Source: Aphrocallistes beatrix | Taxonomy: Eukaryota > Porifera > Hexactinellida > Sceptrulophora > Aphrocallistidae | Direction: 5' to 3' | Assembly (NCBI GenBank): GCA_963281255.1 | Contig: OY725492.1 | Coordinates: 124,001-188,000, forward strand | DNA length: 64,000 nt | Shown: positions 31,548 through 40,019 of the stretch, in pieces | How the letters are laid out: each line of letters begins with the position of its first letter | How positions within the stretch are numbered: position 1 is the stretch's first letter | Program-made: the position numbers and the translations under genes | Notes under the pieces: generated by a model | The model's database searches: none | Told to the model about the DNA's origin: nothing | The model's input: only the letters and a program-made list of their open reading frames with translations

Positions 31548-34490
31548 ATGGCGACAGGTGGCATCGAAGATGAGCCTCGTGAGCGGCGCAGCTTACTGAA
31601 GGCTTATTATGGCCTAGAAAACACTTCCTCTGAGAAAGAGCATACAGAACCGTCTCAAGGAGGAAGCAGCAGCGGGGAGAGAGCAGTGGATTTTGTGGCA
31701 ACCGGCGATCTCCAGGATCCCGTGGATTTAAACGGGAAATATTTCGTGTGTAAGAAGTACATGGATAAGATGCTGAGTGAGTGTAACCTGAATCAGTTAG
31801 ATGAGGAGAATGGGAAACTGTCTCAACAGGTTTGTGGGATCAGAACTTTGTCATAACAAAAGTTGACAAGGCTTACTTCCTAGGTTCGTCAACTCGATTC
31901 TGAGATTCAGACTCTGGTGTATGAGAACTACAACAAGTTCATAGCTGCGACTGATACCATCAGACAGATGCGACAAGACTTCAAAGACATGGAAGAGGAG
32001 ATGAAGAAGCTGGAACAGTCCATGTCTCGTATCAATGGAATGAGTACTGAAATCGACACTACGTTATCTCCACACAAAGCTACCATCAACAAGCTCGCTT
32101 CTATACACGAGCTGTTACGGAAGCTACAGTTCCTCTACGACCTACCGGGGCGTCTCAAAAAGTGCTTAGAAATGGAACAGCATGCTCTAGCTGTCCGGTA
32201 ACTATCTTCTCGACTAAATATAATCGTATGCAAGGCCGTAGACACCAGGTGTGAAGTGGTCCGGTTGTGACTAAAAAGTGGTCAGGTTTAAACTAGTCCG
32301 ACCGTACAGAATGGTCCTTTTTGAGGCTAAATTTGTCAAAAGTGGTCAGGTTGAAACCGGACCACCCGGACCGATGGCTACGGGCCTGGTATGTATATAT
32401 AGGAAGGGCAACTCCTCACCTCTGTCCATGCAGGTACCATGTACGTGCGCTGCCTATCTTGAAGCGATACAAAGACACACCAGCTTTCACTGCCATTCAT
32501 GACGAGTGCAATCAGATCATCCAAGCACTGACAGGCAAGCTCCACAATTTGATGCGTACCAAGAGTCCATTCTCAGATGAGAGTTCAGAGTCGATGGGGC
32601 TGCTACTGAAACTGGGAGAGGACAGGAATGACATGATCGAGCTGTTCTTAGTCGCGAGTCGTGCAGAAGTGGACACTCACTTCGCGAAAGCTATTCTGCC
32701 GTGTAAATCTATAGAGGAGTATGTGAGAGTTGGTTGTGAAGACTATTTAGGTATTCTGCAGAGGATAGGTGTTAAATTTCGCGAAATATTCTCTACAAAA
32801 AGGGAGCCATCTTCAGTGTTAGATGAATTTGTTCAGCATTCTGTTAAACTTTATCTGAAAGAGGCAGAAAAGTTCTTGCTCGAGAAGGTATCCAATTTAA
32901 GAGTAACCATGGATTTATAGAAATAATGTGCCAGGACTGAAATATGTATATTCATGTTTTCACACCTCTAGGTGACAGCGTCAGACCCAGTGGTCGTAGT
33001 TCGGTCTCTCGACAGGTTGTATAAACAGGTCCTCACACTAGCACCTGATAAACTAATCGAATCCACAGTGTCAAAAATCGCGATTTCTATGATTGAGCTG
33101 TATCAGAACCAGCTAGAAGATCACTTCAACATCATTCTACAGCAGACACACACAGATCTGGTCAATTTCGACCGTTCCCAGTTTGAATTAAGGAAATTCC
33201 CGCCTCTCACAAAGATGCACGAATCGCTACACGATGAATTCAGAGCTGCGTTCAAGGCTAACTTGATTGCACTGAAAGAGTTCCTATCTTCTAATATTCG
33301 TTTCTCTCAGAATAGCTATTTCCGCGAGCAATTCTGTGTACACGGGATTAGAGAGGGACTCGTGAAGAAGGTATGAACTATAACGATTTAATACAATCTT
33401 AGCACTAGAATTCTTAAAACTGATATTGAATATTCTGTTCGCTTAATTTGTGATTTCCTTGCTCTTTTAGACCTTTCAATTCGTTCTTGACAAAATAGAA
33501 ACCTTTCCTGACAGCATCAACCTTAACAAATGTCCAGAAATACTCCTAATCCTCTCCAGACTCTGCCTAGACCTGGGCAACTCTACGATCAGCTTCCTAA
33601 CCTCCAAAGCTGACGAAATGTTTCAAGCTGAGTTGAGTGAGCCTTTGCAAGTTTCTCCTGTGAGAAACTCCCTAAAACGCACCAGTAAAATTGCCTTAAA
33701 TCTCCTCAACTCTTTCGTATTCCATTCAGGAGACAGGATCTCTAACATGTTCCATGTTAGCTTAGTTTCTAGTGATTGGATGGAGATGAGTGACCCGATG
33801 GATGTGCGTGACGTCATCAGACGTGTTGTGGACGAGCTGAGTTATCTGGACACTCTGTCTGGTATGCTGTTCGACGAAGGAGTGAAAGAGGAGAACTCAG
33901 ATAGCAGTAGGAAGAACTACCTTCAGGTACTGCACTTCTGTATTGGAGATACAGTAGAACCTGCATAATAATACGACACCCGTTGGGAAACAAAAAAACT
34001 GTCTTCCGGAATAATTATACAGGTCGGATTACGGAGGTTCTACTGTATTATTTAATAGTTTTGACCATGGATAAAAACATTAGGATTATTTTGTGAATGC
34101 TTTTAGGGCAATCAAGCAAGAAAACCATTTTACGGCAACCAACAAGGTTCTAGCCTGATAGGATCTATCAACGTGTCTCGCCTCTTCTCAGAACGCATGA
34201 CTTACTACAACTCTGTCCATTTCAACAAACTCTCCATTCTAACTGGAATCATTAAAATATCTCTGAAAGCCTTTTTGGAGAGTGTACGTTATTGCACTTT
34301 CGGGAAATACGGACTTCACCAGATTCAGATAGATTTAACTTATCTCCATGTCCACATTTGGAGATTCGTGTCGAACGAAGATTTAGTTCTCGACCTGCTC
34401 GAAGATATATTGACTAGCACGATATCTCGCTGTGTCCAGCCCACCATGATGGATTCAAAAACCGTGGACGAGATCTGTAATGCGATATAG
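31548..34490 (+). CDS. VPS51: VPS51, subunit of the GARP/EARP tethering complexes
   Basis: Six exons join in frame to 762 residues (human 782): 31548-31829, 31884-32197, 32434-32887, 32972-33370, 33471-33926, 34107-34490. Introns are 54, 236, 84, 100 and 180 bp. The start has LLKAYYGLE and the conserved FVCKKYMDKML segment; exon 2 is a coiled coil (IRQMRQDFKDMEEEMKKLEQ) typical of Vps51/Exo84-type subunits. The C-terminal exons contain YFREQFCVHGIREGL and FNKLSILTGIIKISLKAFLESVR, matching human VPS51 closely. The protein links GARP/EARP to the trans-Golgi network and recycling endosomes for retrograde vesicle tethering. The two long introns each contain a complete small inverted-repeat element, listed separately. 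Confidence 0.95.
32231..32388. mobile_element. MITE family G, copy 2 (VPS51 intron 2)
   Basis: 158 bp element with ends CAAGGCCGTAG and CTACGGGCCTG, inner inverted repeats GTGGTCCGGTT/AACCGGACCAC, and perfect 5-bp GTATG flanks on both sides (32226-32230, 32389-32393). The shared 5-bp duplication and CAGGCCCG-like ends connect it with the element at 17185-17321. It fills most of the 236 bp intron. Confidence 0.82.
33952..34045. mobile_element. Pogo/Tigger-like MITE (VPS51 intron 5)
   Basis: 94 bp element TA-CAGTAGAACCTGCATAATA ... CGGAGGTTCTACTG-TA. The termini form a near-perfect inverted repeat (CAGTAGAACCT) and the flanks are TA, the signature of pogo/Tigger elements. Non-coding; explains the longer intron. 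Confidence 0.85.
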
Positions 34491-34661
34491 ACTCTAGTTA
34501 CGATGCAGCTAGGTACGTATATATTCATTGGGTGTATATGTACGTATATATATATTATATTTGGCAAATCCATCCTATTTTATTATTAGAGTTATTCCCG
34601 TTTTAATAGATTTTTTGGTGGTACCATCTTAGCCGAACATTCATTGGTCCGGTTTGCATAG

Positions 34662-34669
34662 TATAAATA
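34662..34669 (+). promoter_or_regulatory. TATA box of PFDN2
   Basis: TATAAATA, 69 bp before the PFDN2 ATG at 34731 and 172 bp after the VPS51 stop. Confidence 0.55.
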
Positions 34670-34730
34670 TCCTAATTAATTGCTGAGATTAACTTATTCA
34701 ACAAATAGCATAAGCAGCATAGTACCACGA

Positions 34731-35144
34731 ATGGCAAGCGCTGCGCCTAAGAAGAACCAAGAGGAGATAGTTCAACACTTCCAGAAGTTACGTACAGAAC
34801 AGCGAAGTCTCGCAGTTAAAATAAGCGAGATTGAGAATGACCAGAATGAACATAAATTGGTCATCGATACGCTCAAAGATCTCGACCCTAAACGCAGGTG
34901 CTTTCGAATGGTGGGGACCGTTCTTGTAGAGAGGGATGTAGGGTCCGTTTTGCCAACTCTACGAGTGAACCATGAAAAAATGGGCGAAGTTGTAGTGAAG
35001 TTGAATGAACAATTGGTCGCGAAAAGTAAAGAAATCATTGCTTATAAGGAAGAACACAATATTAAGGTTGAAGGAGAAAGAGATGAAAAAGATGAAGAAA
35101 CGACGGAAGGCGTGTCTAAAGGAGGTCAAGGTGTTTTAGTTTAG
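34731..35144 (+). CDS. PFDN2: Prefoldin subunit 2
   Basis: Intronless, 137 residues (human 154). Two long coiled-coil helices flank the conserved hairpin. Motifs include FQKLRTEQRSLAVKISEIE, EHKLVIDTLKDLD, CFRMVGTVLVERDV and KSKEIIAYKEEHNI, all matching PFDN2. The hexameric prefoldin captures nascent actin and tubulin and hands them to the CCT chaperonin. I chose the ATG at 34731; the frame is open further upstream to a TTG but conservation starts after this ATG. AATAAA-like polyadenylation signals follow near 35194. Very secure. Confidence 0.96.
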   Translation: MASAAPKKNQEEIVQHFQKLRTEQRSLAVKISEIENDQNEHKLVIDTLKDLDPKRRCFRMVGTVLVERDVGSVLPTLRVNHEKMGEVVVKLNEQLVAKSKEIIAYKEEHNIKVEGERDEKDEETTEGVSKGGQGVLV

Positions 35145-35388
35145 ATTAATTATCATTAGTTTTCTCCATGAATTATTGATGTGTGATGTTAGCAATAAAA
35201 TAATAAGCCATTACCTATTATACTAGCGCGAAAAGAGTTATAAATAGATATTCTATACATTTTAAAGATTCAGCACTTCCACTGACTTTTTATTCTAATG
35301 TTAAACAATGCCTTTGTTTTGAAGCATAGCAATATACAGTATGGCTAGGTCACAAGCATCTATGTAGCAATCTTGTGAGTTAAACTTC

Positions 35389-35396
35389 TATAAATA
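35389..35396 (+). promoter_or_regulatory. TATA box 38 bp before the PHAF1-con80 ATG
   Basis: TATAAATA at 35389 with the ATG at 35427. With a usual TATA-to-start distance of about 30 bp the mRNA leader would be under 10 nt. Confidence 0.6.
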
Positions 35397-35426
35397 CGCT
35401 GTACTAGATTTATTAATTGAATTTGT

Positions 35427-38009
35427 ATGGCGACAGAGCTATTGATTGAACAAGATGTTGGGATAGGCCCATTTCAAATAGGACAGTCTTTTCGTGAAGT
35501 GATTCATCTGTGCAAAGATTTTAATTGCCTAGAACAACCAGCTTCGATCGAATACTCCGATATTACACCTTTCAACGCGCATTTATTATTACGCTCCAAT
35601 ATCCGTATTGGAGATGGATTATTTTGGTTGTTACTTGGGTTTGAATCCTATACACAGAAACTGCATTTCTTGAAACTTTATCCAGAAACACCAGAGCAGA
35701 ATTTGACACTTGGATATTGCAAGGAAGATAATCTGATTAAAGTCGGTGTTAAAGACTGTGTTGGATATCGCTCCATGCAAAATTTAGCTCATTTTTTAAA
35801 GAATTTCAAAAGGAAAAGTTTCCGCCTTGAGGAGTTGAGAGCAAAGCAAATTAAGATTCTACAAAGCTATGAAGAAACTGCGAAATCTCACACCAAATTC
35901 ATTTTCAAAAGTACTGCCCCAGAAGAAGGAGATGGTGAAGAATTTCGTTCTGTGTCAAGTGTGCAAACGAATGGGACTGAATCTATAACGAGTGAAATTT
36001 CGCGAGCTGATTCCACACAATACAAACTCAAATCTGTCGTACTGCTCGCACAAACATATCTAAATCTCGTCCCTGGAATTCCAACAGGAAATCTAACTCT
36101 ACCCACATACACATACAACTCCTCGAACGATTATTTGCACCTCTCAATAGCCAATAAAACCCATCTCCTCAGCACTACATCTTCCATGCAAGAAATTCTT
36201 ACAATGTTAGGCCCCCCAGATAACACCTTTTATACAAAATCACTTAAAAAGCCTCCATCTTACTTCCTTAACTATAGGAAACTAGGACTGGACATAATGT
36301 GTAGTTGTATCACGCATCGAGTCGTGATGATAGTCCTGCATAACAACATCCCAGGACACGCACACTTTGGCGAGTACGACAGGGCATTTTTCACTCTCAC
36401 TCATGCTCTTAGTGAAGTTGACATTCTAGACATTAACTACCATACTCACTGGCAATCTCTGGCAGTAGAAGCTCCTTCATTGGGAGATCTGTTGTCAGTT
36501 GATGTAAATCGCCATTCAAATTCTAACTCGTTCTATCCATTTCCTTCTTCGACCCTTGTCTGTCTTTCAGAACAATGTTTACTTGAAATTCACGAAAACG
36601 GATATATGACTAACGTACACATAGCAACAAACTTTTCACACCGAAAATTAATGAATAAGTACACTCATAGAAGATTGAATTTACTCAAACAAACTCCAAA
36701 GGAGGATGACGTAGTTCCTGATGAGCAGCCTAGTATCAGCGCCAATCCGTTTCAAGATTCAGAGCCAGTACTCTTTGACACTGAATACTCCTCTAAATCA
36801 GATGCGATCAAATTCACTTATAAGAATTTGCCGGATTTAGAAGACGACTTCGCTTTATACTCATACAATCCGTATTTAGAACCAATGGCTATTCCGTTCA
36901 AGTTTCAGAAGGCACAGCAGTCAGATCGGACAAACTATCTACTTAAAAGAATCGAAGTTTCTGGGAAAACAGCAAAGGTAGAGAATCGAGTCACGTTCGA
37001 AGATATCCCATATATCCCACCATTCCTGGCTAAAACGAAATATAACCAATCAAATCAGAAGGAAATAGTCCCTAATGAAATATCGAAAATCCCCGCTGAA
37101 GAAATATTCACCATGGATCCATTTTGTGCGAATAGCGGAGTGGGGAGTGAAGATGACGTCATTCTAGATACCGAATCCACTCAATATTTCCCTGACACTG
37201 CATCGCAATTGAACGGAGAGTCAGATAGGCAGTCATCCATTCATCCTAGCAATATGGATGTTTATAGCACTGTAAGTAGCGACTCGAAGATGTATTCTGT
37301 GCGTTCTAGTTTGTTTCACAGTGTCAATAATCCGTTCCCCAACGGAATCGACAGTAATTCAGACCTACAAACTTCAATACAGTCGAACTTTTCCACTAAA
37401 TCTACACCTGAAATGGATTCTGACTTAAAAGCTCTAATTGAAGGAGCTACACAGGAAGAAATCGACTTTCCTCAAATGATGAAGCGACACGAAATTGTCG
37501 TTCCCATCCTATCGAAGAGATATGAAATATCCAACAAAGTACTTCCATTATGGACCAAAGGGAAATCGCAACAAGCGATTAATGAGCTGAATCTTAACAG
37601 CTGCCCTTCCCTCCCGTTAAGCGACCCGAAATTCTACTCAGATTTGCTGAACTTATTTCGAACGAAAGAATTCAACTGGACTCTCTCAATAAGCGATGTT
37701 CTCTTGGCATCCATATTGGATTGGATTGAAATAAATTCGCAAGAATATCAACTGGAAACCGCGTGTTGTGTGATAAAATTAATTGTTAAAAGATTTCGCG
37801 TCAGAATTATTGGAAACGATCCTACACGTAGAGCAATGAAAGAACAGTTCACTGCCTTTATAAACACGCTTTTTCACACCTTCACTCGTCTAGAAGCTAT
37901 CATTACTGCGTCGAAAAATAAACAAATTATATCACCAAACCTTCTCCAAAAGATTTCTGAATGCCATCGCGATTTAATATTATTCAAATCAAAATTCCCA
38001 ACAACTTAA
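35427..38009 (+). CDS. PHAF1 (C16orf70/MYTHO) domain fused to a katanin p80 con80-type domain
   Basis: One uninterrupted frame of 860 codons. The first 410 residues follow the UPF0183/PHAF1 protein: an early block (IGPFQIGQSFREVIHLCKDF, NIRIGDGLFWLLLGFES), the repeat-like block MQEILTMLGPPDNTFYT with YFLNYRKLGLDIM and VLHNNIPGHAHFGEY near 255-325, and the last block near 355-410. A disordered Ser/Asp/Asn-rich linker follows. Residues 681-860 form an all-helical domain (MMKRHEIVVPILSKRYEISN, LPLWTKGKSQQAI, ETACCVIKLIVKRFRVRI) that matches the con80 domain of katanin p80. PHAF1 proteins bind autophagic membranes or phosphoinositides; con80 binds the microtubule-severing katanin p60. The combined architecture is not one I know. 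No intron signal or frame break lies at the junction. Confidence 0.85.
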   Translation: MATELLIEQDVGIGPFQIGQSFREVIHLCKDFNCLEQPASIEYSDITPFNAHLLLRSNIRIGDGLFWLLLGFESYTQKLHFLKLYPETPEQNLTLGYCKEDNLIKVGVKDCVGYRSMQNLAHFLKNFKRKSFRLEELRAKQIKILQSYEETAKSHTKFIFKSTAPEEGDGEEFRSVSSVQTNGTESITSEISRADSTQYKLKSVVLLAQTYLNLVPGIPTGNLTLPTYTYNSSNDYLHLSIANKTHLLSTTSSMQEILTMLGPPDNTFYTKSLKKPPSYFLNYRKLGLDIMCSCITHRVVMIVLHNNIPGHAHFGEYDRAFFTLTHALSEVDILDINYHTHWQSLAVEAPSLGDLLSVDVNRHSNSNSFYPFPSSTLVCLSEQCLLEIHENGYMTNVHIATNFSHRKLMNKYTHRRLNLLKQTPKEDDVVPDEQPSISANPFQDSEPVLFDTEYSSKSDAIKFTYKNLPDLEDDFALYSYNPYLEPMAIPFKFQKAQQSDRTNYLLKRIEVSGKTAKVENRVTFEDIPYIPPFLAKTKYNQSNQKEIVPNEISKIPAEEIFTMDPFCANSGVGSEDDVILDTESTQYFPDTASQLNGESDRQSSIHPSNMDVYSTVSSDSKMYSVRSSLFHSVNNPFPNGIDSNSDLQTSIQSNFSTKSTPEMDSDLKALIEGATQEEIDFPQMMKRHEIVVPILSKRYEISNKVLPLWTKGKSQQAINELNLNSCPSLPLSDPKFYSDLLNLFRTKEFNWTLSISDVLLASILDWIEINSQEYQLETACCVIKLIVKRFRVRIIGNDPTRRAMKEQFTAFINTLFHTFTRLEAIITASKNKQIISPNLLQKISECHRDLILFKSKFPTT

Positions 38010-38440
38010 TTAATATATTAATATTATCAATTAGAAATGTGTATATATATATATTTTTTTCTGTAGAATTGTTCTAATTGGTTTGGCTCTGTGTGACGTT
38101 TTATTTTATAAAAATCGGACCAATCTGAGGTTAGCGGTACCTGTATAACATACCACAGTTCCCATTTTAATTAGTGGGCGTTGGATCAAGCTAATCCCAC
38201 TGCCCTTTTTCAAAAATTATGCTTCCGAAATCTCTTGATATCGATTCCGCAGTGAACATATAACTACATTAACTGTGCCATAAGCAAAAGCCCTTTTTAT
38301 TCGAACTTCAGATGGTAGGTATTTATCATAGAAAAATTATGATTGTTTTATGGTCTCATTTGAATAATCACAAAAGTATAAGCAATATTTACACGAATAA
38401 CTTTCTCTCCTTTATATACACTGTACAAATGTGTTTTTTG
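38010..38440. other. Convergent 3' intergenic spacer
   Basis: About 430 bp between the stop codons of the PHAF1-con80 gene (plus strand) and the PLAC8 gene (minus strand). A+T-rich, with a TA-repeat at 38043-38053; nothing else seen. It should hold both 3' UTRs. Confidence 0.5.
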
Positions 38441-39118
38441 TTATTCTCTGGCCATGTCGGATTCATAAGGTCCTGCTCCAGTCTCCTACATAGAAATGCA
38501 GCATTGTAAAAAACTTTTTCACTTCTACCCTAATAGAAATATCTCAGTATGTATATATTCAATTTTTTTTCTGGATCTTCCAAAGAAATTTTGGAAATAT
38601 TATCAGTTAGTTTCAGCAGAAAGTCTATCTGAATTCTTTAAACTAATTCATTTGAAAATGTATTAAGGAACCATTCAATATTAGAAATTATGTCGTACCA
38701 AAGGAAACTCACCCTTGCCATTTGGTTTAAAGAGCAAAACGAACAGAAGATTGTGAAGATTATGCTCATACATTTACTTTCCTAGTGAATATAAAGAGTA
38801 AACAAAGTTTTCAAAACCTTCAGGCAATAAAATCACTTACTTCAATATTCTTTTGAGACTTTATTTCATGTCTGAACTTATACAAACAGTATAGCTGTAA
38901 GAGTGGCACGAAAAATGCGAGACACATCTTTTTCTTGTCCTCTCTGGCCGCTTCCCCCACGTACCCAAACACGAGGCACGGACAAAAGTACTGTAATAAA
39001 CCTAAAATTTAAAAATCATAATTATTTGTTCCCTAAAAAATGCTTTGATGTTCACTTACGTACATAATTTACAGTCGCCAAAGCACCCGAACAGCCCTTC
39101 ATCCCATATTCCTGACAT
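38441..39118 (-). CDS. PLAC8 / cornifelin-family cysteine-rich protein
   Basis: Four small exons (39064-39118, 38841-39001, 38713-38781, 38441-38485) with GT-AG borders join in frame to 109 residues; human PLAC8 has 115. Diagnostic features are GLFGCFGDCKLC, the FCPCLVFG core and, in exon 3, CSFCSLNQMAR followed by E, matching the PLAC8 CPC motif and the C-terminal CxxCxLxQMARE pattern. A hydrophobic middle (CLAFFVPLLQLYCLY) is also typical. Family members are small membrane-associated proteins linked to cell differentiation, metal handling or autophagosome-lysosome fusion; the role here cannot be deduced. Its exons are too short to stand out as open frames, so the gene is easily missed. Exon 1 uses donor GTACGT. 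Confidence 0.9.
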
Positions 39119-39428
39119 GTTTAACTATCTAGTTTTCTAATAATTCTAACTTCAAATAATTCTCAGAGATTTATGTTCACAACCATCATTGCCTATTGCC
39201 TGGATACGTGGCAGGTAAGGGATTATGTTACTTGTTGGAAATAATACTAATGGTTCATGGTTTATTAAATGGGCTCCTGTTCCACCCATTGCTAATGACT
39301 CCTTAGTTGACTTAAAATCACCTCATGATTCAATAGAAGATTACTTACTGGTTCCCTTTAATTAATCTTTTTATTAGAATCTGTTTAACTCGCATATATA
39401 CATATATATCTACACATGCAAATATTTG
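39119..39428. other. Divergent promoter spacer between PLAC8 and the Mpv17-family gene
   Basis: 310 bp separating two gene starts on opposite strands. A TATATA stretch (39395-39400) lies about 34 bp before the Mpv17-family ATG. No clear TATA box is seen before PLAC8. Confidence 0.45.
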
Positions 39429-40019
39429 ATGTTCAAACATGCATTTATACGTCTACAACTTTTTTTCAAAAAGCCGAAATTCATTCCTCTCTTGCTATTC
39501 AATGGGTTGAGCTGTGTTGTGATGGATTCTATTGCAGATTGTTTCGAGCAAAAGATTATTGAGAATCGTCCTACGCCCTACGATTACAACCGAACTTTCA
39601 CCTTTAGTGCAACAGGCTTTTTCGGAGGTTGTTCTGACCATATATGGTATTATCTGATTGAAAAAGGATTTCCTGGGAGAACCCGCAGGAATATAACGAT
39701 TAAAGTTACGTTAGATCAATTCTTTTATTCTGCATTCGAGATTGTTGGGTTTTTCATTCTATACAACCTCATTGATGGGAAGGGTTATCGTGAGGGGATT
39801 GACGAATTGAAAAAGAAGTTTGTCGAAACGCTTACTGTAAGCTATTTGATTTGGCCCATCGCTCAGATAATCAACTTTACCTTTGTTCCTCTATCTCTCC
39901 GAGTCATCTACAGCGAGGTGGTTTCACTCGTGTGGAGTACATATCTTTCATGGGTCAAGCATAGAGACTGCATCACTGAGTCTGATGTCAGGGAATCATC
40001 TAGCAAAGAGAACACATAG
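39429..40019 (+). CDS. Mpv17/PMP22-family inner-membrane protein
   Basis: Intronless, 196 residues, close to the usual family length. The family signature is clear: residues 45-70 (YDYNRTFTFSATGFFGGCSD, HIWYYLIEKGFPGR), then DQFFYSAFEIVGFF and, near the end, YLIWPIAQIINFTFVPLSLR with SLVWSTYLSWVKHR, matching WPxxQxxNFxxxPxxxR of MPV17, PXMP2 and FKSG24 proteins. Four hydrophobic helices are expected. Members form channels in mitochondrial or peroxisomal membranes; which organelle is served here is not evident. The ATG at 39429 is used, preceded in frame by a TTG only. Confidence 0.92.
   Translation: MFKHAFIRLQLFFKKPKFIPLLLFNGLSCVVMDSIADCFEQKIIENRPTPYDYNRTFTFSATGFFGGCSDHIWYYLIEKGFPGRTRRNITIKVTLDQFFYSAFEIVGFFILYNLIDGKGYREGIDELKKKFVETLTVSYLIWPIAQIINFTFVPLSLRVIYSEVVSLVWSTYLSWVKHRDCITESDVRESSSKENT

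Noticed and set aside
34680..34730. Upstream extension of PFDN2
   Set aside because: The frame is open back to a TTG, but conservation with prefoldin 2 begins after the ATG at 34731 and the TATA box fits that start.
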